Notes: generated by a model not told the origin, from the sequence alone. A DNA stretch of 64,000 nucleotides from Pseudomonas rubra (GCF_028656935.1 NZ_JAMDGZ010000001.1:62001-126000), one strand, 5' to 3'; counted from the first letter of the stretch, positions 29,316 to 40,454 are shown. Translations and numbers: made by a program.

Positions 29316-30050
29316 TCAGTCCAGAGCGTCGACTTTTACCCGTAATGTCATGTTTTCACCGCGCTGGGTGCTGTAAGTGAGGGCTGAGGCACTGCGTTCG
29401 GCCTGACTCTGCTGATTGACCCCTGCCAAGGTGATCCATTCACCCAGCTTGCCGCTGACTTTTGTGTCGGTACTTTGCACCTTCACTACATCGGGACGCT
29501 CCTGGCTCATCCGGTCATTGTTGGTGCTGATGTTCAGGTGCACGGTGTCGCCGGTGACGCTGGCGGTGACGTAGAAGCCCTGGGTGACATTGCGGTATTG
29601 AGTGTCGCTCTGCACCCGCCCGTAGCCATCGGTACTGGTGCTGGTGATGGGGATGCTCTGGCCGACCTGGATCAGCGCCGGGCTGCCTTCGCTGGCTTGC
29701 ACTTGTTGCAGGCCACCTTCGCGGTTGGCGGTGCCGTAGCGAATGACCCGGGCGTTGCCGCGGTTGTCCTGGAAGTTGCTGTCGTTGTTGTCGACACTGA
29801 TCAATAGCCGACGCGGCGCGGTGTCCAGTTGCTGCAGCAGGGTGCGCAGGTCGTCGATGCGCTCGGGTTCGGCGTTGACGATCAGTTTGTTCTCGAAGGC
29901 GCTGACGCTGCCGTCCTTGCCGATGAAGGCTTGCGCGGTGGGGAGGATTTCAGCGCTGGTGCGGTGGCTCAGCGGCAGGACTTCAGTGGCAGCCAGCGCA
30001 CTGAGGCTGAACGACAGAAGCAGGGAGGCGAGAAGGGGGCGTAGCGGCAT
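29316..30050 (-). CDS. Exported secretin-N-domain-like protein, function unknown
   Basis: 244 residues from the ATG at 30050, which has GGAG nine bases upstream and opens a clear signal peptide (MPLRPLLASLLLSFSLSALAA). The mature part resembles the NolW/secretin-N fold: IVNAEPERIDDLRTLLQQLD followed by PRRLLISVDNN. The second half (QVGQSIPITSTSTDGYG, then GFYVTASVTGDTVHLNIST) looks like the start of a secretin core, but the pore-forming beta-barrel and S-domain are missing by length. It may be a periplasmic or outer-membrane accessory protein. To my knowledge a protein of this kind is conserved next to aceA in pseudomonads. Confidence 0.65.
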   Translation of the reverse strand: MPLRPLLASLLLSFSLSALAATEVLPLSHRTSAEILPTAQAFIGKDGSVSAFENKLIVNAEPERIDDLRTLLQQLDTAPRRLLISVDNNDSNFQDNRGNARVIRYGTANREGGLQQVQASEGSPALIQVGQSIPITSTSTDGYGRVQSDTQYRNVTQGFYVTASVTGDTVHLNISTNNDRMSQERPDVVKVQSTDTKVSGKLGEWITLAGVNQQSQAERSASALTYSTQRGENMTLRVKVDALD

Positions 30051-30112
30051 GTCCATGATCTCCGCGGGTGGAGTGGACATGATGGCAAATTTGTTAGGGT
30101 TTTGCTGGCCTC

Positions 30113-30194
30113 ATCGCGGGGCAAGCCCGTTCCCACAGGATTGTTTGAAATCACTGTGGGAGCGGCGGTGCGACGCCTCGACTTGCCCCGCGAT
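30113..30194. repeat. REP pair (imperfect), GCGGGGCAAGCCCG family
   Basis: ATCGCGGGGCAAGCCCGTTC at 30113 faces a second arm at 30154-30194 that ends ACTTGCCCCGCGAT and carries an inserted GGCGGTGCGACGCCTCG. It lies between two minus-strand genes. Confidence 0.75.
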
Positions 30195-30198
30195 GCTT

Positions 30199-30633
30199 TT
30201 AGGTCAGTTCGCGCGACTCGCGAACCATGTCCACGTGCGGAATGCCTGCCTCGAGGAACTCTTCACTGACTACCTTGAAGCCAAGGCGCTCGTAGAACGG
30301 CGTGGCGTGCACCTGGGCGCTGAGCATCTGCTGCTTGAGGTCGCGGTTCTGCGCCTCGACGATGACCGCCTGCATCAATGCGTCACCGACCTTCAGCCCA
30401 CGCCAGTCCTTGAGCACCGAGACCCGGCCAATCTGGCCATCGGGCAGCAGGCGGGCGGTGCCGATGGCGTAGTCACCCTCCAGGGCCAGGAAATGCGCGG
30501 CGCTGTTGTCGTCGGCATCCCACTCCAGCTCCGGTGGCACGTTCTGTTCGGCGATGAACACGGCTTCACGAATACGGCGGATGTCGGCGTTGTCTTTCTG
30601 CCAGTCGGCAAGACGGACGCGAATCTTATTCAT
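30199..30633 (-). CDS. GNAT-family N-acetyltransferase
   Basis: 144 residues of the GNAT fold. The acetyl-CoA pyrophosphate loop is in IGRVSVLKDWRGLKVGDALM (Q/RxxGxG/A region), preceded by AAHFLALEGDYAIGTARLLP and followed by HATPFYERLGFKVVSEEF, the usual C-terminal strand-helix. It resembles ElaA/YjcF-type small acetyltransferases; the substrate is unknown. Its first eight bases overlap the end of roxA, so the two are co-translated. Confidence 0.88.
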   Translation of the reverse strand: MNKIRVRLADWQKDNADIRRIREAVFIAEQNVPPELEWDADDNSAAHFLALEGDYAIGTARLLPDGQIGRVSVLKDWRGLKVGDALMQAVIVEAQNRDLKQQMLSAQVHATPFYERLGFKVVSEEFLEAGIPHVDMVRESRELT

Positions 30634-31792
30634 TGGCGAACCCCAGGCTTCCTTGTTTGACCAGTTCGCAGATCAAGGTAATGCCTTGATCGTTTTCAAG
30701 CCACTGCTCAAGGTTTTCAATGTGCAACGCGTCGGCGGCGCAGATCAGCTTGAGCAGTTCGCGCAGCTCGCCCGACAGCAGGCGGCTCTGGCCACTGGCG
30801 AACAGCAGCAGGTTGTCATCGACTTCCGACCAGGCCAGGCGCGCGCTCGGGTTGCGGATCAGGATCGCGCCCTCGGCCAGGCTCTCAATCAGATCGGCTT
30901 CGTCCAGCGCTTCGCCGCTGACCAGCTCAGGATAACGCGGTTCGGTCATGAACTGGCCGAACCAGGTCAGCAGCAGGCGCTCGTCACCCATGTGCTCGGT
31001 GAGCAGCTTCTTCAGGCGGTCGAGGGCGTCGTGCTGGATCTGGTGCGGGTCGCTGACCGGCTCGGCGTCGGCGTCGGTGTAACGCTCTTCGTCGGGTAGG
31101 AACTGGCTGAGGAAGTCGGTGAAGTGAGTCAGCACTTCAGCGGCGCCCGGTGCGCGGAAGCCTACCGAGTAGGTCAGACAGTCATCTTCGGCGATGCCGT
31201 AGTGGGCCAGGCGTGGCGGCAGGTAGAGCATGTCGCCCGGTTCCAGGGTCCACTCGTCGCTCTGCTCGAATTCGGCAAGGATGCGCAGGTCGGCGTGCTC
31301 GAGCAGCGGGCTGTCGCTGTCGCACATCTGGCCGATCTTCCAGTTGCGCTTGCCCTGGCCTTGCAGCAGGAAAACGTCGTAGTTGTCGAAGTGCGGGCCG
31401 ACGCTGCCGCCTGGCGCTGCGTAGCTGATCATCACATCGTCGATGCGCCAGCTGGGCAGGAAGCGGAAGTGCTCAAGCAGCTCGCCGACTTCCGGGACGA
31501 ACTGATCCACTGCTTGCACCAGCAGGGTCCAGTCGCGCTCAGGCAGGGTGCTGAAAGCGTCTTCTTCGAACGGGCCGCGGCGCAGTTCCCATGGGCGTTC
31601 GCCGTGCTCGATAACCAGGCGCGATTCAACTTCTTCTTCCAGGGCCAGGCCGGCCAGTTCGTCGGCGTCGATCGGGCTTTCGAAGTCGGGGAAGGCCTGG
31701 CGTACCAGCAGGGGCTTTTTCTGCCAGTAGTCGCGCATGAATTCGCGGGCAGTGAGGCCGCCCAGAAGCTGCAGAGGAGTATCAGGATTCAT
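30626..31792 (-). CDS. roxA: Ribosomal protein uL16 3-hydroxylase (JmjC/cupin, YcfD family)
   Basis: 388 residues. It is a 2-oxoglutarate/Fe(II) oxygenase that hydroxylates a conserved arginine of ribosomal protein uL16. The HxD iron motif is in GPHFDNYDVFLLQGQGKRNW, and the third ligand histidine fits LPPRLAHYGIAEDDC. The N-terminal REFMRDYWQKKPLLVRQAFP and the C-terminal winged-helix dimerisation domain are typical of YcfD. It lies upstream of the acetyltransferase gene and downstream of a terminator after which purB follows on the same strand. Confidence 0.92.
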   Translation of the reverse strand: MNPDTPLQLLGGLTAREFMRDYWQKKPLLVRQAFPDFESPIDADELAGLALEEEVESRLVIEHGERPWELRRGPFEEDAFSTLPERDWTLLVQAVDQFVPEVGELLEHFRFLPSWRIDDVMISYAAPGGSVGPHFDNYDVFLLQGQGKRNWKIGQMCDSDSPLLEHADLRILAEFEQSDEWTLEPGDMLYLPPRLAHYGIAEDDCLTYSVGFRAPGAAEVLTHFTDFLSQFLPDEERYTDADAEPVSDPHQIQHDALDRLKKLLTEHMGDERLLLTWFGQFMTEPRYPELVSGEALDEADLIESLAEGAILIRNPSARLAWSEVDDNLLLFASGQSRLLSGELRELLKLICAADALHIENLEQWLENDQGITLICELVKQGSLGFANE

Positions 31793-31831
31793 GTGTAACC
31801 TATTGAAAAAAATTAATTTTCTTTCTGGAAT

Positions 31832-31858
31832 AAAAACGCCCGGCTGAGCCGGGCGTTT
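31832..31858 (-). terminator. Terminator after purB
   Basis: AAACGCCCGGC-TGA-GCCGGGCGTTT is a perfect 11-bp stem in the 82-bp gap between purB and roxA, followed by an A/T-rich tract in the direction of purB transcription (TTTTTATTCC). Confidence 0.8.
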
Positions 31859-31874
31859 ACGCGCAGGGCGCAGA

Positions 31875-33362
<1,488 letters not shown>

Positions 33363-33374
33363 TCAAAGGCCTCA

Positions 33375-33440
33375 TCGCTGGCAAGCCAGCTCCCACAGGT
33401 GCAGTGCATGCCGTCCCTGTGGGAGCTGGCTTGCCAGCGA
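33375..33440. repeat. REP pair, TCGCTGGCAAGCCAGC family
   Basis: TCGCTGGCAAGCCAGCTCCC at 33375-33398 and its exact inverse at 33417-33440 form a 24-bp inverted pair between hflD and purB. It may act as a transcript-stabilising hairpin. Confidence 0.85.
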
Positions 33441-33447
33441 TTGGCCT

Positions 33448-34068
33448 TCAGCCACGCAACATCGGATACAGCTCTTTGAGCAATTTGCGCCGGCTCACCA
33501 CCAATTGCCAGCGATGCCCGCCCAGCTGTCGCCACAGGCGTGCAGCGCGGATGCCGGCAAGCAGCAGGGCGCGAATCTTCGAGGCATTGCTGGGTTGCTG
33601 CAGGTGGCGCATGTCGCCGTGTACCTGAATGCGCTGGCGCAGGGTGCTCAGGGTGTCCTGGTACAGGGCGCCGCTGGAGGCGATGACGTTTTCATGCACC
33701 AGGCCAAAATGCTCGGCCTGGGACTGGATTTGCGGCAGGCGGTTGCCGATCACATCGAGCATGTCGCCACGCTTGGCCAGTTGGCGCTCCAGGCCCAGCA
33801 TCGACAGCGCATAGCGCAGCGGCTCGCGCTGCAGGCTGCCCGGGTCGCGCTCCAGGGCGCTGGCCAGGGCGCGGTAACCGTCGCGCAGGTTCAGGTCGTC
33901 GCCGCCGAATACCTCGAGGGTATCCTTGGGGTCGCGCACCAGCAGGCTGCCGAGCATGCAACCAAGGTTGGCCTCGCTGGCCTGGCCGGTACGGGCAATA
34001 CGGTCAACCAGTACTGCGGCCTGAAACACGCCACCCAAGGCAATCAACTGTTCTTGCATGGCATTCAT
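33448..34068 (-). CDS. hflD: High-frequency lysogenisation protein HflD homologue
   Basis: 206 residues from ATG 34068, whose ATGA overlaps the mnmA stop. It matches the HflD family: [40 protein letters not shown] and a basic C-terminus ending [11 protein letters not shown]. HflD is a peripheral inner-membrane protein that in E. coli binds lambda CII and promotes lytic growth; its normal role is unclear. The mnmA-hflD-purB order is widely conserved. Confidence 0.93.
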   Translation of the reverse strand: MNAMQEQLIALGGVFQAAVLVDRIARTGQASEANLGCMLGSLLVRDPKDTLEVFGGDDLNLRDGYRALASALERDPGSLQREPLRYALSMLGLERQLAKRGDMLDVIGNRLPQIQSQAEHFGLVHENVIASSGALYQDTLSTLRQRIQVHGDMRHLQQPSNASKIRALLLAGIRAARLWRQLGGHRWQLVVSRRKLLKELYPMLRG

Positions 34069-35189
34069 GCGCGCGCGCTCCACGGCTCGGCAGTTTCGAT
34101 CACGCCGCCGCCGAGGCAGATTTCGCCGTCATAGAACACCACCGACTGGCCCGGGGTCACGGCCCGTTGTGGCTCGTCGAACACCGCGCGGTAGCCGCTC
34201 GAGGTTTGTTCCAGGGTGCAGTGCTGGTCGCTCTGGCGGTAGCGCACCTTGGCGGTCAGGCGCCGTGGGCTGGACAGCTCGATCGGGTTGACCCAGAAAA
34301 TCTCCGACGCCAGCAGGGCGCGGGAGAACAGCCACGGGTGTTCGTTGCCCTGGCCAACCACCAGTACGTTGCGGCCCAGGTCTTTTTCCAGGACGTACCA
34401 TGGTTCGTCGCCGGCGTCTTTCAGGCCGCCGATGCCCAGGCCCTGGCGCTGGCCGATGGTGTGGTACATCAGGCCGTGATGGCGGCCGATGACTTCGCCG
34501 TCGGTGGTCTGGATCTCGCCCGGTTGCGCTGGCAGGTACTGCTTGAGAAAGTCGCTGAAACGGCGCTCGCCGATAAAGCAGATGCCGGTGGAGTCTTTCT
34601 TCTTTGCCGTGGCCAGGCCGTGCTTTTCGGCGATGGCGCGGACTTCGGGCTTTTCCAGTTCGCCGACGGGGAACAGCGTGCGGGCGATTTCCTTGCCGCC
34701 AACGGCGTGCAGGAAGTAGCTTTGGTCTTTGTTCGGGTCCAGGCCCTTGAGCAGTTCGGTACGGTCGTCGGTGTCGCGGCGGCGCACGTAGTGGCCGGTG
34801 GCGATCAGGTCGGCGCCGAGCATCAGGGCGTAGTCGAGGAACGCCTTGAACTTGATCTCGCGGTTGCAGAGGATGTCCGGGTTCGGCGTGCGCCCGGCTT
34901 TGTACTCTTCGAGGAAATGCTCGAAGACGTGGTCCCAGTATTCGGCGGCGAAGTTGGCGGTATGCAGCTTGATGCCGATGCGGTCGCACACGGCCTGGGC
35001 ATCGGCCAGGTCTTCGCGGGCGGTGCAGTATTCGGTGCCGTCGTCCTCTTCCCAGTTCTTCATGAACAGGCCTTCCACCTGGTAGCCCTGTTCCATCAGC
35101 AGGAGGGCGGAGACGGAAGAGTCCACGCCGCCGGACATGCCGACGATAACGCGAGTCTTTTCGGGTTCGTAAGGGGCTGGACTGGTCAT
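34065..35189 (-). CDS. mnmA: tRNA-specific 2-thiouridylase
   Basis: 374 residues. It activates wobble uridine 34 of Lys, Glu and Gln tRNAs with ATP and inserts sulfur delivered by TusE. The PP-loop [15 protein letters not shown], the first catalytic cysteine in [15 protein letters not shown] and the persulfide cysteine in [17 protein letters not shown] are intact. The sulfur relay genes tusDCBE lie 26 kb away in this window. Its stop overlaps the start of hflD. Confidence 0.97.
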   Translation of the reverse strand: MTSPAPYEPEKTRVIVGMSGGVDSSVSALLLMEQGYQVEGLFMKNWEEDDGTEYCTAREDLADAQAVCDRIGIKLHTANFAAEYWDHVFEHFLEEYKAGRTPNPDILCNREIKFKAFLDYALMLGADLIATGHYVRRRDTDDRTELLKGLDPNKDQSYFLHAVGGKEIARTLFPVGELEKPEVRAIAEKHGLATAKKKDSTGICFIGERRFSDFLKQYLPAQPGEIQTTDGEVIGRHHGLMYHTIGQRQGLGIGGLKDAGDEPWYVLEKDLGRNVLVVGQGNEHPWLFSRALLASEIFWVNPIELSSPRRLTAKVRYRQSDQHCTLEQTSSGYRAVFDEPQRAVTPGQSVVFYDGEICLGGGVIETAEPWSARA

Positions 35190-35259
35190 AGGTACCGGCT
35201 GTGTATCTGGAAAAAGACAACGATTCTATCAGGCTGCGGCCCTCAAGGCATCGTTGCTG

Positions 35260-35700
35260 TCAGTCGCGGATCAGCGCCAGGCTGTACAGCGGGCCTGCCA
35301 GGTAGTCGTCGATGCAGCGCGGTACCAGTTCGCTGCGCCAGCGTCCGGGGTCGGCAAGTAGTTCTTCGCGGCTCAGCCACACGGCGCGGACGATGTCGCT
35401 GTCCAGGGCGCGCTCGGGTTGGTGCTTGAGCGGGCGCGCGGCGAAGCAGACGCGCTGGTAGGTCACGCCGTTGCTCGGGGCGGTATACAGGTAGATGCCG
35501 ACCACGCCGGTCAGTTCGACCTCCCAGGCGGTTTCTTCGAGGGTTTCGCGAAGAGCGGCTTCGGGCAGGGTTTCGTTGGCTTCCAGGTGGCCGGCCGGCT
35601 GATTGAGCACGTGCTTGCCGGCTTTAAGTTCCTCAACCAGCAGGAAGCGGCCCTGGTCTTCGATGATGGTGGCGACGGTGATGTGCGGTTGCCAGGTCAT
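35260..35700 (-). CDS. nudJ: Nudix hydrolase, NudJ-like
   Basis: 146 residues. The start at 35700 gives MTWQPHITVATIIEDQGRF. The Nudix box reads GHLEANETLPEAALRETLEE and continues TAWEV, fitting GX5EX7REUXEEXGU except for tryptophan in place of the late glycine. NudJ hydrolyses nucleoside tri- and diphosphates and thiamin pyrimidine pyrophosphate. It sits just upstream of mnmA on the same strand, a conserved pairing, 70 bp apart. Confidence 0.87.
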   Translation of the reverse strand: MTWQPHITVATIIEDQGRFLLVEELKAGKHVLNQPAGHLEANETLPEAALRETLEETAWEVELTGVVGIYLYTAPSNGVTYQRVCFAARPLKHQPERALDSDIVRAVWLSREELLADPGRWRSELVPRCIDDYLAGPLYSLALIRD

Positions 35701-35771
35701 TGGCGAATCCCGGGGCTGGAGTGGGGCCAGCGAGCTTAACCGCTCTCGCTGGCGTTGGGCAGCGCTTGTGA

Positions 35772-38700
35772 TCAAGGGCGTCGCGAAGGTCCGGGTTGCG
35801 GCGAGTTGTCTTGATGCGCCTGACTCAGCAGGATGTCCCGGGTGAGGTCGAGTTCAGCCCGCTCCACCAGGCGTTGCAGCGCATCATAGGCGTCGCGGAC
35901 CTGTGCGCTGTTCAAGCGCAGGTCCGGGCGCAGGGTCTCCAGGGGGGACAGTAGCCCGCTGTCGATCAGCACCTGGCGCAGGTAACCCTGTTCACGTTCG
36001 CTCAGGGTTGGTGGCAGCTCATCAGCACTGCCCAGGGCATCCAGGTATTCGCCAACGCGCTCGCGCCAGCGGTGAATGACCGTCAGGCGTGGGGCATGGG
36101 CATATCTGAGGTAGCGCTGCCAATAGGGTTGGGCCTGTAGGTAGCCGGGGAGCAAATGCGCCTGGTCGGCGAGCACTGCAGCTTCACCCGCATCCAGCAT
36201 GGCCGTTGTGACCCAGGTGGTGTAACCGGTGTACACCTGGGTGACGGGTTGATTGCGCAGCCCCAGGCGTTTGGCCAGGGCAATGCGGAAAAACAGCTCC
36301 AGTTCGCTGTACTCAATGCCATGCCCTTGCTGTCGCCAGGCAGTGACATTGCTGGCGACATACTCGGCGAGGCGATGTGCTCGCCAATGGCTGGTGCCCA
36401 GGGCCAGCAAGGCTGCAGTCGCCGTCTCGTCGGTGTGGCTTTGCAGGGCCTGGTCAGCTTCGACCAGGGTCTCGAGCTTGGAGAACACCAGGGCATCTCG
36501 GTCGGTGCAGGTAACCGCCTCGCCAGCCGTTTCGTATAGCGCCTGGCGTAACTGAGTAGAAAGCGCACCGCGAATGACAGCGTGTAACCGCTTCTGCATG
36601 GTTGTGCCGATGTCGCGAGCCTGCCGGGAGTTGCTCAGGCGCAGTAGCAAACTGAAAAACTCGACCCGTGACGGATGCGTGCCGTTGATCAACTCGGATG
36701 CCTGTTGGTGCTCGCTGGCGGACATGCCGGCAAGTAGGGCTATCGCTCGCGTTTGCCAGTTTGCTTCAGGTGTGATGGGGTGTTCTTCGGAGTCATCGGA
36801 GCTGGTCTGGCTATCACTGTCGCTTTCGGTGTCCGGCGGCTGGATGGGCAGGTGCGCTCTTTGTCTTTCCATCACGAAGCGTGCGTACGAAGGCATAGAT
36901 ATATGTGCCGAGTGTATTCGCAGGCCGCGTAGGGCGCCGGCGCCCACGGGGACCTCGCTGAGCAGTGTGCGCCTGAGGTCGATGCAATGAATTCTGGGTA
37001 GGTGCTCAACGCCGTTGGGCCATTGCGTGAGTGGTGTCAATGAAGAAGACAGGTCAAGCTCTTCCAGTGCCAGCATCCTGCTGACATCCGGGGTCAGTCC
37101 CAGCGGATTGTTCGACAGGTTCAGGCGGCGCAGGTGTGTAAGGTTCGCCAGGTCCTGAATGTCCTGGCGGGTGAGGGTGATCTGATTGGAGTTCAACGCC
37201 AGAGTCTCCAGCGCTGGTAGGGTGGCCAGGCGGGCAAACACGCCGGGGCCAAACTCAGTGCTCGATCCAGCTATTTCCAGGCTGCGCAAGGTTTGTACTG
37301 AGGTTATGTAAGCCATCTGCTCGGCAGTCCAGTTGCTCAGCGTGCGGTCAATGTCATTGAGCAAGAGGTACTCCAGCCGCGGCAGGCTGGCCAAGGGGCT
37401 CAGCGCTGTGGGGGTAAGCCGGGTTTGCGACAGGTCCAGGCGACGTAGCCGTTGCAGTGTGCCGAGGGTCTGAGGTAGCCCTTGCAGGGGGAGTGTGCTG
37501 AGGTCGAGCGCCTGCAGGTTTGGCAAGTTACTCAGGAGGGTTTCAGGCAGTTGAGTGATCGGTAGATTCCGTATAACCAACTGGTTAATGCCGGGTAGCT
37601 GCACGGGAAGGGGTGGCAACTCCTCCAGTGCTGGGTCGTTCAGGGTGATCGAGTAGGCGTGCTGGGTAATGCGCGCTTGCCATCCGATCAGCAGTTCGAC
37701 GGTGGCGCGCCGACGCGCCCGTCGACTATCGTTCGAGCTCGCTTGGGCGACCCAGTTATCAAGGGTGCGGTTAAGCAGTATCAGTTCATCTTCCAGTTGC
37801 TGTACCTGTTCGCTGACGGGCTCGTTGTTGCGCAGCAACTGCTGGATGAAACCCTCGACCTCCGAGCTCGGGAGTGCGTAGTTGCGCGGATGTGCCTGGG
37901 TTATCAACCGTAAAAGGCGTTGAACTATGGGTTCCTGGTCGAACAAGCGGTCGCTGGCCAGTGCGTTGGGCGCACGAAAGGCGGGTTCGGGCGCAGGGGC
38001 CACCAGCCAGTGGCGACGCACGGGGAGGTCGAGCAACAGGGCTGCGCGCAGTGGGCGTGCCGTGGCCAGTTCGCGCAAGCGTTGAAACAAGCGCTCGGGT
38101 TCGTTTTGACCAAAGCCGATCTGGCTACGCTGGGCGTCGTTCAAGGTGTGCAGAATGCAGCGATAGAAACCGTACTCGCTCATGTCCTGGGCCAGTATGT
38201 GATCGTTGCCTTCGGTGAACCAGCCTTCCTCCTCGTCCAGGTAGATGGAGGTGGTCTCGACGTCGGTGGTGCCCAGGCTGGCCAGTGCTGCCCCGAAGCG
38301 TCCGCCGTCGCGCAGTACCAGTGCGATGCCGGTTGGCCAGCCGGGCAGAAACTCCAGCAGGCGCATGGCCAGGACCCAGGTGTTCTGGTTAGCGCTCGCG
38401 GGCTGCATGAAGCCGTCCAGCGCCTGTGCCAGGCGTCCTTGTTCGGCACTCTCCAGGGCTTGCTCGGCCAATTCTTCGGGCAGGGGCAAATTCAGGTTCA
38501 GTTGCTGGGCAATTCGTTGTCGGTTCTCATCAAGAAATTGTTGGGCGACGAGCACTGGCATGTCTGTAAAGCGCCTACGTAGCGCTTGCACAGTAATGTC
38601 AGGTGCAATCTGTGTCAGTTCAAAGCGGTGCTCGAAGATGCCAAGGTTCAGGCGTGCCTGCCAGCGGTCGAACAGCTCGGTCGAGGGGACATTGCAGCGC

Positions 38701-40454
38701 GTATCGCAGTGCCCTTCAGTTGGCGGTGTCGGCTCGTCGGTACCGCGCCGACCTCGGTGTCCGTTGATGACTTCGTGAAGCGAAGCGGCTTGTTTTGCCT
38801 CGAAGCTGGCTGCCCGGCGAAAGGATTTGACGATGGGGGCCTCGTAGCCAGGTGGCAATGGCTTGCCGTGTTTGAGCAGGTCAACGGCCAGAGCGGCCTC
38901 ATTGCGTGCTCGTTCACGAACCAGGGCATACTGGAGGAGGGCTGGCATGGCTTGGTCTAGCAGGTAGACGCGGCGTAGCTGGGCGTTAGTTACGCCAGCG
39001 ACCCGCGCCAGCAACAGCAAGCGCTCGTCGCTGATATCCAGGGTCAAGGGGCCCAGCCTTCGCAGTAGCGCCAATCGCTCCCAATGCTGTGGCTGTTCCA
39101 GGCAGTGGTGCCAGGCGCCTGCGCCGTTGTGATAGAGCGGGGGGCTGAAGGCCTGGGTGTCGCGCGGCATGTGTATGCGCCAAGTACCTTGAGCGTTTTT
39201 GCTGACCCGATAGAACGCATCATTGATGCGAATCGCTTTATCCCCTGCAATGTCATACAGGCCGTGGGCGTCTGGTTCGCCAGCATCGCCGCTGCCCAGT
39301 TGCCACTGGTAGGGGCTCAGGTCGGCGCGCCAGCGCATGTTCACTCGATTCGTCAGCTTCACAGGATGCAGCGGGGCGATCCAGTCGGAAGGTGGCAGGC
39401 CTTGCTCTTCCTCGCCTGAGCGGATGCCGACCCCGGCGCCAATCATCAGGTGTTCCTCGATCATCGAGGCAAAGTCGGCGTCGAGATCGTTCAGTGCCTG
39501 GACTTGCGCAGCGTTTTCCGGCAGCAGATAGCGGGCATCGTCCAGCAGGCGCTTGACCATTTGTGTCGATACGTAAGGCCGTAGCCCTTGATCCAGTGGG
39601 ATGCACGTCATTGCCAGAGTAAGCACGCGATCGGGGGTGCGCCAGTTGGCAAATACCGATTGCTGCCATGACAAGGGGATGAAACGGCGCATGAAGGCCT
39701 GGAAATCGGGGTGCTGCCAGTCACTGCGCAGGCTGGCGAAAAAAGCCGTGCGCTTCTTGTACTGCTTGAGTGGATGCCGGGGGTGGCCCGGCACATAGGC
39801 AATGCAAGGTGCGTCGTCCAAGTCGGGGCCGAACACGATGATCTGGTCAAGATCGACTTCTGTGCCCAGGCGAAGTGTTGAAATTTGCGTCAGCATGGCG
39901 TCGACGGCAGGGGTCTTTTGATCTAACTCGGGGGAGCCGGATTCAAAGTCATCCAGTATCCCTTTGAGAATCGCAATACCATCTTTGCCCAAATCACCCT
40001 TGATGGTGGCGATGGTCGCTTCTTCGCGCAGTGTCGCCAGATAGGCTTGCTGCTTGGCGGTGCGTAGCGTTGACGGCTCGAGCATGGCATCCAGGTAACG
40101 CCGGTAGCTTCGGTCTGTGTATCCTTGAAGGCCGACACTCAGCCGCAATTGCTGGTTGACCGCAAGAAAGGTCGCCGGTGTGAACGTTGAACGGTCAGCT
40201 GTGGATAGTGAGGTTTTGGCAAAGTCGTACAAGCTCATGAGCATTGCGAATGTTTGCATGGCATGTGCGCGGGCTTGGCGGCCAGCCTTTTGATGCTCTT
40301 GCAGGCGACGGCGTTGTTCGGGTGTCGCGCGTTGAAGCCAGTCAGGTTCTTCCTCGGTTTCGAGCGGCGAGAACAGGGTGTCGTAGTGACGGGCGACAGG
40401 TTCGGGCTGTGAGTTGGGCATGATGGGCCTGGCGGTTGCGTAAGGGAGGCTCAT
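35772..40454 (-). CDS. Giant LRR-NEL protein, probable secreted E3 ubiquitin ligase
   Basis: 1,560 residues from ATG 40454; a downstream ATG at 40421 and an upstream one at 40565 are possible, none with a strong ribosome-binding site. There is no signal peptide. Residues 1 to about 900 are a helical, Gln/Arg/Leu-rich region like the large N-terminal domain (DUF6543, dermonecrotic-toxin-like) of Pseudomonas NEL proteins. Residues about 950-1180 are leucine-rich repeats (LPNLQALDLSTLPLQGLPQT, LTHLRRLNLSNNPLGL). An acidic Ser/Asp linker (about 1206-1226) precedes a C-terminal NEL domain, in which AVTCTDRDALVFSKLE carries the CxD signature with the catalytic Cys at 1316. In IpaH, SspH and SlrP this domain moves ubiquitin onto host proteins. 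No secretion genes are nearby, so delivery is unknown. Confidence 0.82.
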   Translation of the reverse strand: MSLPYATARPIMPNSQPEPVARHYDTLFSPLETEEEPDWLQRATPEQRRRLQEHQKAGRQARAHAMQTFAMLMSLYDFAKTSLSTADRSTFTPATFLAVNQQLRLSVGLQGYTDRSYRRYLDAMLEPSTLRTAKQQAYLATLREEATIATIKGDLGKDGIAILKGILDDFESGSPELDQKTPAVDAMLTQISTLRLGTEVDLDQIIVFGPDLDDAPCIAYVPGHPRHPLKQYKKRTAFFASLRSDWQHPDFQAFMRRFIPLSWQQSVFANWRTPDRVLTLAMTCIPLDQGLRPYVSTQMVKRLLDDARYLLPENAAQVQALNDLDADFASMIEEHLMIGAGVGIRSGEEEQGLPPSDWIAPLHPVKLTNRVNMRWRADLSPYQWQLGSGDAGEPDAHGLYDIAGDKAIRINDAFYRVSKNAQGTWRIHMPRDTQAFSPPLYHNGAGAWHHCLEQPQHWERLALLRRLGPLTLDISDERLLLLARVAGVTNAQLRRVYLLDQAMPALLQYALVRERARNEAALAVDLLKHGKPLPPGYEAPIVKSFRRAASFEAKQAASLHEVINGHRGRRGTDEPTPPTEGHCDTRCNVPSTELFDRWQARLNLGIFEHRFELTQIAPDITVQALRRRFTDMPVLVAQQFLDENRQRIAQQLNLNLPLPEELAEQALESAEQGRLAQALDGFMQPASANQNTWVLAMRLLEFLPGWPTGIALVLRDGGRFGAALASLGTTDVETTSIYLDEEEGWFTEGNDHILAQDMSEYGFYRCILHTLNDAQRSQIGFGQNEPERLFQRLRELATARPLRAALLLDLPVRRHWLVAPAPEPAFRAPNALASDRLFDQEPIVQRLLRLITQAHPRNYALPSSEVEGFIQQLLRNNEPVSEQVQQLEDELILLNRTLDNWVAQASSNDSRRARRRATVELLIGWQARITQHAYSITLNDPALEELPPLPVQLPGINQLVIRNLPITQLPETLLSNLPNLQALDLSTLPLQGLPQTLGTLQRLRRLDLSQTRLTPTALSPLASLPRLEYLLLNDIDRTLSNWTAEQMAYITSVQTLRSLEIAGSSTEFGPGVFARLATLPALETLALNSNQITLTRQDIQDLANLTHLRRLNLSNNPLGLTPDVSRMLALEELDLSSSLTPLTQWPNGVEHLPRIHCIDLRRTLLSEVPVGAGALRGLRIHSAHISMPSYARFVMERQRAHLPIQPPDTESDSDSQTSSDDSEEHPITPEANWQTRAIALLAGMSASEHQQASELINGTHPSRVEFFSLLLRLSNSRQARDIGTTMQKRLHAVIRGALSTQLRQALYETAGEAVTCTDRDALVFSKLETLVEADQALQSHTDETATAALLALGTSHWRAHRLAEYVASNVTAWRQQGHGIEYSELELFFRIALAKRLGLRNQPVTQVYTGYTTWVTTAMLDAGEAAVLADQAHLLPGYLQAQPYWQRYLRYAHAPRLTVIHRWRERVGEYLDALGSADELPPTLSEREQGYLRQVLIDSGLLSPLETLRPDLRLNSAQVRDAYDALQRLVERAELDLTRDILLSQAHQDNSPQPGPSRRP

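Noticed and set aside
33375..33440. Paired inverted repeats as a CRISPR-like array
   Set aside because: Only one inverted pair, no direct repeats or spacers; it matches Pseudomonas REP elements.
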